Positions 36,535 to 48,763 of a stretch of 64,000 nt of DNA are shown here, piece after piece. Source of the DNA: Cardinalis cardinalis. Taxonomy: Eukaryota > Chordata > Aves > Passeriformes > Cardinalidae. The notes beneath the pieces are model-generated. The model made no database searches and was not told where the DNA came from. It was given only the letters and a program-made list of their open reading frames with translations. The DNA lies in assembly GCA_014549065.1 (NCBI GenBank), contig JACDOX010000023.1, forward strand, positions 3,069,805 through 3,133,804, in the 5' to 3' direction. The position numbers and the translations under genes were made by a program. Position 1 is the stretch's first letter, and each line of letters opens with the position of its first letter.

Positions 36535-39500
36535 TCATGGGGGAGCTGCATTGCTGGTGAACAGCCTGTACCAGAGCTGGATGCATTTTGAAGCACACAT
36601 CCATGGCACTCAAGGCTTTTGTTCTCAAGAAGCCAAAATCACACTGCCAAGTCCTGCTAGAGCTGATAGTGGAAGTTTTAGTGGCACACAATGTCTCAAG
36701 GGGGCACTAATGAGTGAGGTGACTCTCTCCTAGCTCCTGTGGTTACCATCAAGCACATAAAGCTGTGTCTGGANGTGGCTGAAGCCAAAGCAAAAGGTAA
36801 GCACATCACTTTCTCTCTTTGTTAAGGTTTCCTTGTGTTTTTTCCCAACTCACTCAAGAGCCATCACTCTCTCTCTGTTGCCCTATTTTCTAAGACACGT
36901 CATCACTTGCAAGACATGAGCAGGGCCAGGAAATGTGAAATTGTTCAAGAAAAGTACTTTCTCTCAGTGCCATAGAAAACAAGAGGCTCAGGTTGGGGGG
37001 AAGCAGTAAAACAGACAGCTGAGTAACTGCTCGTTAAAATTCTGCTCTGCCCTTCCTTAGAAAGTCTATGATCACCAATTAATTCTTTTTGCTTTGCTTT
37101 TCCTAAAATAATGTAATATAGGTTTACAGAATCTCATGAGAACATGAGACAGCCCCTGTAATTNAATCTGAGAAAGACACATACTTCATCAAAAGAGCAG
37201 TTGGTTTCAATGATCTACTAAGAGTCCCAAAGGGTTCTTTTTCTAATTTTTGAATACAATTATTAAATATTATTTGGCAGCATTGTGCTTTTTCTGGCTC
37301 AGCTTCTTCAAAACAAATGCTTTATAATTAATTTTGTTTCAGCCCAGTTGAATGGTTTAGAGTTAATTCCAATATAATTAAATCCTTTCTTTGGAATCCT
37401 TCTTGCCCCAAGTCTCCCCCTTTCCTTCTCAGACTTCAACTTTGCCCAGCATCACCCTCCACACATAGGTCAGATATGATTTTTGTGGGAGCTCAGATTG
37501 TTCTTCTCCTACTGATATAAAAGGGACCTCTTACAGGTTGAAGCTTCTAGTGAGATTAACTCTTTCTTGTGTATTGCATCAGTTTTGATTTTGTAAAGCT
37601 AATAGACGTGATAAGTGGCCTAAAATANGTATTACAAAATTAAACCAAAGGAAATAAAAATACACTGCAAATTAAACAAATATATGCACCACAATAAATT
37701 TAATTAGGAATCAGNTAATCGAGGAAGTGGTATTAATTAAGGTGTCTTCTAGGGAACCTAAGGATATCTAAATTACACAGACTGCTCCCTAAAGCAAATA
37801 ACACCTCATGTCTGAGATTTCCAAATAAATAACCACCAGTCCTGGTAAAGGCTGTGAAAGTAAATGNCACATTACATAGTCTAAATGCCATGTTAGTGCT
37901 GTGGGCAGCAGCCTCAGGAACCTCACTGCAGAGTTGGGTGCAGGGACATCTGCCAGCCCTGCACCTCAGGGCACTGTGCTGCACCACAGTGCCCAGGGTG
38001 AAGAAAATCTCTGCTGTGTGTGAATTCCTGAGTGCTNCATGCTGGGCACTCGGCGCTCTTTGGCTTTGCAGGATGTGTTAGCCCTGTACATTTGTTTAGT
38101 GGGCTATCATTAATACCACCAGACTGCACATTTCAGATAAGGCCTATTGCAATTAAAACAGGTGGTGGCAAACATTCATTAAAGCCCAAAAGACAATGCT
38201 GAAAGAGGTGGCAATGCAATGAATTCAAACTTGGTAGATTTTCCTTCAGCAAATAAGCTTCATTTCTGTACAAAGAATACCATTCTCTATCACATAATCG
38301 TGCTGATTCTGTTACCTTCCCTGTATCAACAGAGCTGGAGAAAACAAGCCTGAAAGTGCNCTGGCTGTATGAAAACAGGATGGCTATTTTTAACTGAAAA
38401 CTCTAACACACTGATAAATGTTATACTTGTTCCCAGCTTTAAAGAGTGACTTACAGTGACAAATTTATTGCTAATTGCACAAACAGTTTATTATGCAGGA
38501 CCATAAGAAATCTTGGGTTCCAAAGGATGTGCTCTAAGAAATTATTTAATGTGGCAAATACTGATGAATCAAGGCCTTATTTACCCAGAATTTGTTACGT
38601 TCAGAGCTCTATGCTCTGCAGTAATTCTGTAGGTAATTACAAAAACCAATGGGGTTTAGGTCAAAATGTTGAAACCTGGCTAGCTAATATTAGGCAAGTT
38701 ACTCAGAGACTCAGATTGACGAGTAGGTTGGCAGATTTTCATATTCAGTGAGTACTTCCAGCACANAAACCAATGACTTTTGACTTCAGCATCCAACCTG
38801 TTCATCCTCTTCGTTGACTTGTAGCTGATTTTCTGACCTACTTGCCCAACCTGGCTTCTCCATGGGTGCCAGCAACACCCTGTTTGTCACAGGGAAAATC
38901 AGCCCTGTTTGTTCCTCCTCTCCTCCATTTTAAAGTTCGTTGCTCAGCCGGGGCAGTTTTCTACTTTGGCTGTTACCAGCTAACTTCTTTTTTCCATTCA
39001 TCCCAGTGTCTGAGGAATTGTTTGAATTCAGATCCTAGTTTGTGACTGATTGAGAAAATAGCTAACAGGTGCCCCATCTCCAAGCCTCATGCTCTGAAAG
39101 TCTGTTTCTCTTATAAGAAATGGGTGTTTCTACCTAAAATCCCATAATGGCAATATTCTGCCACTGATTTAAGAAAAGGAAAGGAACAATTATTAAAACA
39201 ATATTTCAAAATATGAACTGCAGACAGCTGTCTCCCACACTTACCAGGTTGAGTTACAATATAGTTCACTTTTAAAACAAGCCTTCATTTCAGAGAACCA
39301 CAGAGAGTCAACTGGCACATAAATCAGCTTTCTGTAAAATAGGGAACAACTCTACAGTGGCCATTGGAAAGGTGATATGCAATGTAAATACAAAAATATC
39401 CAAAAGGCACACTCTTTCTTAGACAGATTTGGGTAACTCCTACTAGTGACAAAGACTACAGTCCATATTGTTTTAAACTACTTATCTCAAGAGACCTCAT

Positions 39501-41129
39501 AAGTACATGGAACGTGCTGGATGAGTACTGTACAACTGGCCTTTAAAGACAAAGTCCACTGGTGCTTATGAATCAGCTGCATATTTCCCTTGTGACTAGT
39601 CAAATCTATTCCTTAAAAACTATGAAGCTGAAGTGGTATTAAAAAAATCAATGGCAATTAAACACTTAAAGGAAATCTTCTTTCCTTTACAAAGCATATG
39701 CTAATAATGTCAAAATATTTTGCATGAACACTTGGTCTCATCACCATTTAAAATTTCAATGTAGTTAAACGTTTTTAAATCATTGTCAATGCTTTTCTCC
39801 CTAAATAAATTTCTGAGACTGATACTTCATTTCAGCTCAGAATAAAGTAAGTTTTGAAATTCCAGCTTTCATTCCAGTTTAAAATTCTATCTTTCAACCA
39901 TCTCTGTTCATTTTTTCTGCTGGATTTAATATTTACTTTGTTTACCAGTAACAGTTCAATACCAGTAACTTCAATTCCATGAGCAAAGAAAACTTCCTCT
40001 CATAGTATGCCTAATAAAAGTATCATATGTTATTTGTCTGATTGATTTTTCTTTCTTCCCAAAATATGCAGTGCCTGTTTTGCAGGCAGTCCTTGAACAC
40101 CTTGGGTCAAGTGGTACTACAGTAAGTAACAGTAAGTATAATTCTTCATTTTATCAATGCTATGTACCTCAGGGAAACAAACTCAATGTGTTCTCTAGTG
40201 AACACCTGTGTATTATTCCAGTATCTTACCTGTGTGTGTGATGCTGGGGCAGCAGTGGGGTGAAAGGCAGAACAGAACCTGGCTGTCATCTGCTTCCTGT
40301 GGCAGTCAGCAGCACTGACCTCGCTCAGATGAGAGGAGACCTTCTGCAAAGACCACTGAAGTCAGCAGGGATATCATTCCAATCTGCTCGGGCTCTCTTC
40401 CTGCCCTCTAATTTGTGAATGAGCTTTTTATTGTTTATCTTTCTTCACAGAGGTTAAATTAACTGTTGTTTGTTCAGAACATTGAAGTTCTCAGTGAAGT
40501 ATTAATATTTGCAGAGCATTTTTGTTCTCAGTTTGTAGTTGCCTTTTTTTTTTTTAATTCTATTTGTTTTTCTGTTTGGCTCTTGGTCTTTAGCAGGACC
40601 ATCTGATTAGTCCAAAACTGCCAGTGGAACAAGAGAAGAAACCCAGCTTTTTCTTTATCTTTTCCTTATTGCTACTCAAACTCTTTAAGAAACATCTAGA
40701 GTAAATTAACATTTTCCGAGTGCGAGAAGCAGCAATGAGTCTTCAAGCCGGGTTTTATCCCCGATGAACTTTGTGTGAAAGCCACATTAACAGAAGTTCC
40801 TTCCTGCATGTCTGCTTGCCAGATGGAAATTTATCTTTAAAATCTGTACAGTAGTATGACATTGCTGACATGTTATTTCTATGCTGTTTGTCTGTGCATT
40901 GCTGTTCTCTCAGGAAGGAATAATCAATCCATTATAAACTCAAAATATAATTGCCTGTTAATATCCCCTGATGCTGCAAGAACCTTTAATCATGCCTAAA
41001 TATAAAATAACTCATGCAGAAGTTTGGTTTTTTCTTCATTAATAAAGCAAATTAAAATATAGCAAGCCATTAGGCTGATGGAGTTCATTGATAGGGACTA
41101 TTATATTTATTTATTTGATTGAAGACACT
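36535..41129. other. AT-rich non-coding stretch
   Basis: No gene was recognised. A GC-richer patch at 37900-38090 contains a 10-bp inverted repeat (listed separately). Open frames at 37733-38129 overlap on both strands and have no recognisable domain. Scattered single-N calls are common up to about 38766 and then stop. Confidence 0.5.
37969..37994. repeat. Perfect 10-bp inverted repeat
   Basis: GGGCACTGTG (37969-37978) and CACAGTGCCC (37985-37994) flank the spacer CTGCAC. The structure is short and may be coincidental. It lies in a GC-rich patch without a recognised gene. Confidence 0.85.
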
Positions 41130-41234
41130 ATTTTAAATTACGCATTTAAAATAACTAATTAATCTATTTAATTAGTTGTTTTAAATGCGTAATTTAAAAT
41201 CTATTTAATTTAAAAACAACTAATTAATCTATTA
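41130..41234. repeat. 33-bp-arm near-perfect palindrome with a third related copy
   Basis: The left arm (41130-41162) starts ATTTTAAATTACGCATTTAA and the right arm (41168-41200) starts TTAATTAGTTGTTTTAAATG. They are reverse complements over 33 bp, with one T:G difference (41152/41178) and only 5 bases (TCTAT) between them. A third segment at 41213-41234 repeats AACTAATTAATCTATT from the left arm but carries C at the variable position. It can therefore pair perfectly with 15 bp of the right arm (41168-41182). A 12-base direct repeat, ATCTATTTAATT, occurs at 41162 and 41199. The structure could extrude as a cruciform. No terminal-inverted-repeat transposon signature or coding sequence is present. 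Confidence 0.93.
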
Positions 41235-44200
41235 CTCTTAATTAAATTTTACTACATTAATAATGCATAGATTACTTTGTCATCATAAAAATTCTTCAAA
41301 GTATAGTGTTGTAAAATAGGTGAAAGTTTCAGGAAGAACATATTTTATTTTTCACTTTCACTCAAAATACCTGCTAGAATCAAACACAGAGTCCTTGTCA
41401 GATTCATCTTTTTCTTAATTTCCTTTTCTGGAACTCAGAACTTAATGAGCTCACAAGAACTTTATCCTTCTCTGTATCAATGCATGAGAGCATCTGCCAG
41501 AGTTATTTTTCTCCTGGAATGCTCACATCACAAAAGCCAGCTGAGTCTCCTTGTTCTGGTGAATAAGCCCAGGCAAGAGCAAATTTCCTTCTGTTCTGGC
41601 TTTGCTACAAGAAAACTACCATAAGAATCTTGTCCCATCCATTGGTGTACAGACAACAGAGCCAAGATTAAAGATTTCCATTGACCTCACTGCATGAACA
41701 CTGGACAGAACTGCAAAATTCACCTCTTGGAAAAAGGAGAAAAGGGTCACTGGGCCAGGAATTAAGCCCAGCTATTTCTTCATTTGGTCTAGCTGGATAT
41801 TTAGTGCTCACGTGATGTGATGTTACCTGGTACTAAAGCAGTGGCTTCAAAGAAACCATCTATTACTCATCAAAATCAGCAGGGCCTCAAATATCATCAA
41901 CATCAACTTTCGTGTTAAACTCCGGAAAAGTCCTGAAATAGTTTCACTCAGACAGTAAACAGTATGAGGTAGCAACAGGGTTTTTGAGAGAGAAAAATGT
42001 GGTTTCCTCTTAGCTGGATCTCGCTGCTGGCATAAATCTTTTCTGATGTTCAGGTCTGCTCAAAAAGTATCAAAGACTACCCCAGCCTAAAACCTTTGTA
42101 AAAATCTTCTGTGGTGGTTCAAGTTTCTAGCTGAACTAACAGTGTTTTATTTCATAGTCTTGTCTCTGAACCTTGATATGTTTGCCTGGATCTTCAGGTG
42201 GGATAAGAAGAGGAAAAAGGGCCAATATAAACAAATATATTTCTTCAATATTTTCCCAGGAAAGAAAGTGAAAGAAAAAAAGGGGAAATAGGATTGATGA
42301 GAATAGTTAAAATTTCAATTTCTGACTGTTTATTGTCCCAGTTGTGTCATGAGTAAGTTTTGCCTTGTTCCTGCACAGGGACCTTCACAAACTAAGTGTT
42401 GGACAAAAACCTCGTGCTGACTCTACTCCTCTTGCTTTTATATTCCTGNGTACATCAGAACAGAGTGTCTGCCTCTCATCTTCTGTGCAGATGAGCAGAG
42501 AACAGGACCTCAGCACAGAAGAAAAAAATAAGAATATGCAAATGCCCTAAAAATCAAGCTGAGAGCATGAAAATATAAACTATGAACCCTACTGCCTTTG
42601 AGGAGGGATTTATGCCCATGCCATGACTCCAACATACAAAATATCTGCTCTTAGATGTCTCAGGAGATCTACTGTCTCTCTTCCCAGCATAGCTCTTCCC
42701 TAATAGAGCCACACTCTCTAGCTGGCCTCTGTCAGGATGTGTTGCTGAATATTTTTCTTCCCTTCCCTCTTCTCTCTAAACTAAGCTGTTTCACAGGGAA
42801 AATTGTAGGAACACACATGGGCTGAGTCACATTTGGAATGTGTCACTTCAGGAAAAGGAGATGTAAAAGGAGAAATAACATTCTGCATTTCAAGAATACG
42901 AGATTAATCCCAAACTTTGCCCAAACATTTTTCCTCTGGCATTGTTCTGCACTAGGAGAAATACCATAACCAGGCAGAAAGACAACTTCCTTGAGAAAGT
43001 TAAAATAGAGAGACTTGTAATAGAACACAGATTAGAAATTAAACTACAGGATCATTATTGTACTTGCTTAATGCACAAATCAAAGCAGTCAAGCTTTATA
43101 CAAACTATAAAAATCTGCATGAGTTTCCCATCATATCCATTAACAGGTAAACCTTAGGAAAAGTATTTTCCCATTTACCCATCAGCGCTGCACTCCTTGT
43201 TATGCCAATCACAGGCTCTTTGTTTAAAGGGCCCAGTAGGCATCTTCCCAAGGTTTTATGTTTACTCCTCCGCTGCCCTCCAGATTAATGAGAACTGAGC
43301 CCCTGCTCCTGCTGCTCTCAGACCTCTCCTTCATTTTTTGCTGACAGCCAAACCTGCCCTTCCTCCTTTCCATTTGATGTAGAATTTATATCAGCCACAT
43401 GGGAAAAGGAGGAGCAGCTTCAACCACTGACTTTAATCTCCATGTGAAAGGCAAGGCAACGGATGGGGCAACAAGGAGCCTTGAAGTCCTCAGCATAAAT
43501 GTTGTTGCTCATTACAAGCTCCCTCTCTAGGGATTAAAAAAAATCTTCAAAGGGGAATTGCTCCAGTCTCACACAGGCCAGCGTTCCTTCTCACACACAC
43601 GTGCCTTTCACATCTCATGCATGTGGTTTCCACGCAGGAAACAATTACTGTAATTAATAGACCCAAATAACCCCACTGTTCATTTAAAAATGCACTTTAA
43701 ATTGATAGTGGCACAAAAAAAAAGTGGCTGGGTGCTTAGGTCTCATTATCCATGTGGACTAAAAACCTGGTTGTGTATATAGACTGTCAGCTCTATATTT
43801 TTCCAGACCTATCACGTCAAGTTCAACTCCAGTACAAACCAAAATATGCTCAAGGTTTGAATGTTCTCCAGGAGGCACTCAGACATCATTGTTTCTCCCT
43901 ACAACACCTAGGAGCTATTTCGTCTAGACTGAAATAAATGTGACTGACATGGGCAAAGGGGGTCTTTTTCCATCAAGAGGCAGAGGTTAATATTTGCTGG
44001 GGACCATAACATCTCTCAGATAGTAGATTAAATTAAGGATTCTCATTTGTCCATTTGGGACCATTTCCCTTTGCTTAAAGTTATCGTTACTCAAAAAGAA
44101 AAAAAGGCAGCAGCATACATTTTAACTTTTACCACAAGAACATGATTTTTTGTCGCTCTAGGACATGAAACAACACGACACAAACTCACTGCTCTTTCCA

Positions 44201-44436
44201 ACATGAAAAAGGGGCTTTTTATTTTCTGATTCCAACATTTATAGACTTCCAAAGGTGACAGTGGATTGGACGGTGAAAGCGCCACCTCTCCAATGATACT
44301 GGACAAACTAACAGTCCATCAAGTTTCCCCTCCTCCATAAAAGAATGCAAAACAATAAGTTATTTACATAAAGTGTGTGAGAAAGTTCATTACAGGAATG
44401 TAAACATCAGAAGGCTTAGAAAATCTTAAAAAATCA
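41235..44436. other. Non-coding stretch
   Basis: No gene was recognised. The segment around 43620-43700 is AT-rich. An A-run lies at 43716-43724. Open frames at 42365-42550, 42942-43157 and 43752-43937 are 61-71 codons long without known domains. Confidence 0.5.
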
Positions 44437-44784
44437 NNNNNNNNNNNNNNNNNNNNNNNNNNNNNNNNNNNNNNNNNNNNNNNNNNNNNNNNNNNNNNNN
44501 NNNNNNNNNNNNNNNNNNNNNNNNNNNNNNNNNNNNNNNNNNNNNNNNNNNNNNNNNNNNNNNNNNNNNNNNNNNNNNNNNNNNNNNNNNNNNNNNNNNN
44601 NNNNNNNNNNNNNNNNNNNNNNNNNNNNNNNNNNNNNNNNNNNNNNNNNNNNNNNNNNNNNNNNNNNNNNNNNNNNNNNNNNNNNNNNNNNNNNNNNNNN
44701 NNNNNNNNNNNNNNNNNNNNNNNNNNNNNNNNNNNNNNNNNNNNNNNNNNNNNNNNNNNNNNNNNNNNNNNNNNNNNNNNNNNN
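44437..44784. other. Assembly gap (348 N)
   Basis: This is the largest gap in the window. Its right edge is a GGGAT array and its left edge is unrelated AT-rich sequence, so most of the hidden sequence may be the array. The long open frames reported across it are meaningless. Confidence 0.98.
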
Positions 44785-44828
44785 GGGATGGGATGGGATG
44801 GGATGGGATGGGATGGGATGGGATGGGA
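44785..44828. repeat. (GGGAT)n pentanucleotide array, G-quadruplex-capable
   Basis: About nine uninterrupted GGGAT units emerge from the N gap. Runs of three G separated by the 2-base loop AT meet the usual pattern for a stable intrastrand G-quadruplex. The array extends an unknown distance leftwards into the gap. Confidence 0.95.
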
Positions 44829-47800
44829 GCCTTCTGCTGCACCAGGAAGGTGTCAGTAGGAGGGAATAGGTTCCTGGAAGAGTAGCCCACGGCTCAGAGC
44901 TGCAGCTGTGGAAGCAGCAGGGCTGCCTGTGTGAGCAAAGGCTCTGCAGAGCCACCCCTGCTAGCAGCACCCTCTGCCTACAGAGTGTCCAGCACTCAGC
45001 TTCTCCATGCCCAGGGGAGAAAAAGGAGGAAAATTTGGCCCTGTAGCCATGGAGCTGAAAGCTCTTAGCCGGGCACAGAGCTCCTCATAGAGGGTCTGCT
45101 CTGCTGTGACCCTGGGATGCAGCAACTCTTGAGTAGATGGAGTAGCACAGCAATCAATTCTTTTCACCTCTTGTTTCTTTTCTTTAGCAGTGCTGAGAAA
45201 ACCCAGGCCATATCAGCTGGTGCAACAGCTCAATGTGTTGTTCAGTTCACATATCTCACATGAATCATCCATTTAATTTTGAACTCTTACTTTAACTTTT
45301 CAAAATAAAGAGTTTGGGGTGGGTTTTTTTAAGGCCCATGGGAAGAATATGTTAGATTTGACTTCTGGTATTTGTCTTTCATATGTTTCAGTGAAATTAG
45401 TTAGATCTGGAAAATGTTGCCCTTTACCTGGTAATTCAGGAAACCAAAAAAACTAATACATTTATCAAATGAACAGAAATGGCCCTCTGGATTTCAACAA
45501 AGTTTCCTTTTGTTGTATATACTAAATTCCAGTATAATCAATTTTCTACACATCATAATGTTTTAGAACAAAGGTTGAAATGACAATGAAACTTGATTTT
45601 TATGGCTCTTTGCCTGCAGAATAGAGAAAAGAAAGTAACATTTTATAGTGTCAATGCACACAGAAATAAATCCAGGAGCTCTTTTTGACAAGAAAGGCCA
45701 CAGAAGTTCAACTCAGACAGTTAATGGCTTTTAGGTTGTTCTAGAGGGCTGTGACTGAGCAACACGTTAAAAATATATATTATGGAAAAAAAGGAACATA
45801 TGAAGGTGAAAAATTATGGGTTAATTTGCATTGAAGTGAAATGACCTCATAATAGATGTTGACAAAAGAATTAAAAATGTGCCTAATAACGCACATAAAC
45901 TCCAGCAGACCTTCCTAAATCTGCCTGTCGCTTATGAGCAGAGAAATGCTTTTTCTCTCTCATTCTCACTTGTAATTTGGACACACATAGTGATATCTGC
46001 TGGCAAAACAGCTCACACACATTTGTCAAAACAGCAGATGGGGAACTAAAAGGCCTGGATGTATTTACTCATTAGGGGATCCTTTCAATCTGCCTCTTTG
46101 CTGTGGTTTCTGGGTTTCCTCGAGAAGCCTGGGTGCTCCCTGGAAGCTGAACACTGCTGCTTTCTGTGGGAGCATGTATTATATATCCTGGTGTAAAGAA
46201 CAGCAGCAGCATTGCCAACTCTGTGCTTTACTGCAGGCTTAAGTGTTTGGTGTTTTCTTACATCTTCAGCTTCTGGAAGCAAGACCAGGTTTTTTGGTTT
46301 TGTCTTTATTGCTTTACAGGAATGTAAATTTTATCCCATGTGGTAATGAGGAAAAATTACCCAAACACACTTGAAGGCATCAGAAGCAAAACAAATAAAA
46401 GGGACTAATTATACAATATCTAGCTTTCCAAGAAAACAGTGCTGAATGGTTAGTCTCACATAGTCTTACTGAATGCCTTCTTAACAGCTTTATAGCCTTC
46501 CAACCAATCCCACCTGTATTTGAAGTAAAATAAGGGTCAGCCACAGCTTCATATATTTATAACAGAGAGAGACATGGAGTTGCCAAGCCCTGTGGCTCAG
46601 GGAAGCAGATGCTTTCACAGCTCACGACTCTGTGTGTGTGAAATCTCACAATGGCACATGATTCAGACAATTTTTCTGGAGCATCGAGCCTCTCAATCAC
46701 AGAGCCACTACCATGGGACATGAGGAAGGTGGGTAAATGAACATACTGGCTGGGAGGGATGGTCCTGTACCCCGAGAAACTCTTGTGCAATGGATTCCAC
46801 TGCACTGAACACATCAGGGGGTTGGCAAAGGAGGCAAACGTGTTCCTCCATATCACCCCGAGTTCCCCCTGGGAACCACTGCACTCTCCCCAGCACCACG
46901 TAACACAGACACTGGGAGCCCCAGAAGTGCAGGGCGTTGACTGCCCCAGCATGTTTGTCCAAAGGGCAGCAGGTACAGATGAGCTTCACAGGCACTTAGC
47001 AGCAGTGTAAAACTGATATAAGGCACAGACCATACAAGCCCAGGCTCCCTGTAGCTCTGTGAGCTTAGCAGGGGGACATTCAAGCGCCTCCACGTATGGA
47101 CAAGCCACTGTCATAAGCCTCTGATAAAGGAATAGTCCAGTAGGTACTGGACCATGAAGTTTTTTCTCTATTACAGAATATTCCCAAACTGCAGTTGAAG
47201 CAGCAGCTGTTAACAATTCACTGAACTAAAATGAAGGGAAAAGTATTTACTTTGATATTTGTTTCTGAGCTGCTGATATTTCAATGACAAAGCTGCCATA
47301 TATAAAGATGTGTGGATGTGAGCAGCCACAATGCCTCTGTAGACTCATTTATTGGAAAGGAACAGTATCATTGTGCTCACAGAAACTTGGATGCAGACTT
47401 CATTTTATTGCTAATTCCTGCCATAGAACTACAACTTCTTATTTTACTGTCTTTTCTATGGGATGTGTCATTACCCACACAACTCTTCTGGTTGGGGTCT
47501 GCGCTGTCAAATCCACAGGGCAAATCCAGCAACCCCACAGACTAAAAACTTTTACGTTTTTGCTTTAGGGTTCCCAAGTTTTTCAAGAGACATCGATAAG
47601 CAATTTTTTAAGAATTTTCAGGAGAATACTTTCACATACCACAACATTTACCTATAAACAGCTTCAAAAGAAACTTCCACCTTGCTGGGTCACATGTATC
47701 TTCTTACCTCTCCCTTCCCTTTGCAGAAAAGAGGAGAAGGACTCCCTAAACTCCCAAGTCAGAATACACAGAAAGAATAATATTTAATCAGACCCTTGTA

Positions 47801-48726
47801 AAAACTTTTCGACTGAAAGAAAGAACTGCAGTGAGAAAATTCAGTATAAAGCTATGGAAAGCTCATGCAGTAATAGATGATTCAGCTCACCTTCAGGGAT
47901 TACTGTTGCCATGCTACCAGGCTTCTTTTCTCTCATCTGAAACCGCACTTTGGCCTGAGGATGTATTTGCTGAGTGCTTACGAATAACCTGGGCCACTGA
48001 CTTCCAAAAGTTGGTGCAGGACTTGCCAAAAAAGAGATTTGTTAGGAAAAAAATTTAAAAAGACAGTGAACTCAGGAAACCTCAGACTGGAAAAGAAAAT
48101 GGTTGCAGGGGAAGGTCACCTGTTCTGAATTTAGTATCTGGATAAAAAGGCTGCTAAACAACAAGGCTCAAGGAAATGAGTCAAGTTCAGAAAAAGGAGG
48201 CACAAAAGATTTAAGGCAAAAAGNTGAACTGCCTAGTTAATGCACATTCTACAAAGATAAACAGTTCCAGTGTCTGTATATGGCTGGCTGTTTCAAATGA
48301 GTGTTGGGTATGAAAGGAAACAGGAGGCAGAGAATGGGAAGAGAACGGATGCTGACTCCAGGCCCTAAGGAAACACATTCAGGGCAGAAGGGAGTCAAGT
48401 GTGAGAGATGAGCCTTACTCCATTTACTCAGGCAACACTATTATTAACATCCCAAACACTTGTCTGAGGAACAAACTTATGACCGCCCTCATCTCCTCAG
48501 AAAGGGTGCCCTGGCTCAGCCTGAGCAGCTCTTGAGTGCAGTGGGGTAGGGATTTAAAGGAAGGAAGACTTTGGGGGAAATGCCTGCCACATGCAGAGGC
48601 TGAAATACACCATCATAACATCTGCCTCTATGGAGGACTGTATCAGACAGTGGGATTCATTCCTCATCTATTTACTTCCCATATAAACTCTTCCAGGGGC
48701 ATTTTTCACAGATCTGCTCTCTCTCT
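44829..48726. other. Non-coding stretch with two GC-richer patches
   Basis: The patches are about 44829-45150 and 46560-47110. In the second, four minus-strand frames (46557-46952, 46708-46995, 46853-47083, 46986-47216) are open for 76-131 codons and overlap. I recognise no domain in any of them, and no single frame continues through the patch. A decayed processed pseudogene or a non-coding exon is possible but unsupported. Confidence 0.4.
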
Positions 48727-48763
48727 CATGAAGTTGTGCCAGGAGAGCTGGCACAACTTCATG
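48727..48763. repeat. Perfect 16-bp hairpin
   Basis: CATGAAGTTGTGCCAG (48727-48742) and CTGGCACAACTTCATG (48748-48763) are exact reverse complements with a 5-base loop, GAGAG. The stem has balanced base composition, so it is not a simple-sequence artefact. It is too short for a conventional pre-miRNA, there is no T-run after it and no transposon edges are visible. Confidence 0.95.

Noticed and set aside
38670..38752. MIR-like block TTAGGCAAGTTACTCAGAGA
   Set aside because: A single block resembles MIR, but the sequence after it does not continue in consensus order.
42112..42200. Second TGTGGTGG-type LTR start
   Set aside because: Only the first few bases (GTGGTGGTT) match and the following sequence does not continue the family.
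44426..44970. Long minus-strand frames of 154 and 178 codons
   Set aside because: Most of each frame is N translated as unknown residues, and the rest is GGGAT repeat.
48727..48763. Pre-miRNA or rho-independent terminator
   Set aside because: The stem is only 16 bp with a 5-base loop, shorter than a pre-miRNA. Terminators of that kind are bacterial and there is no T-run.
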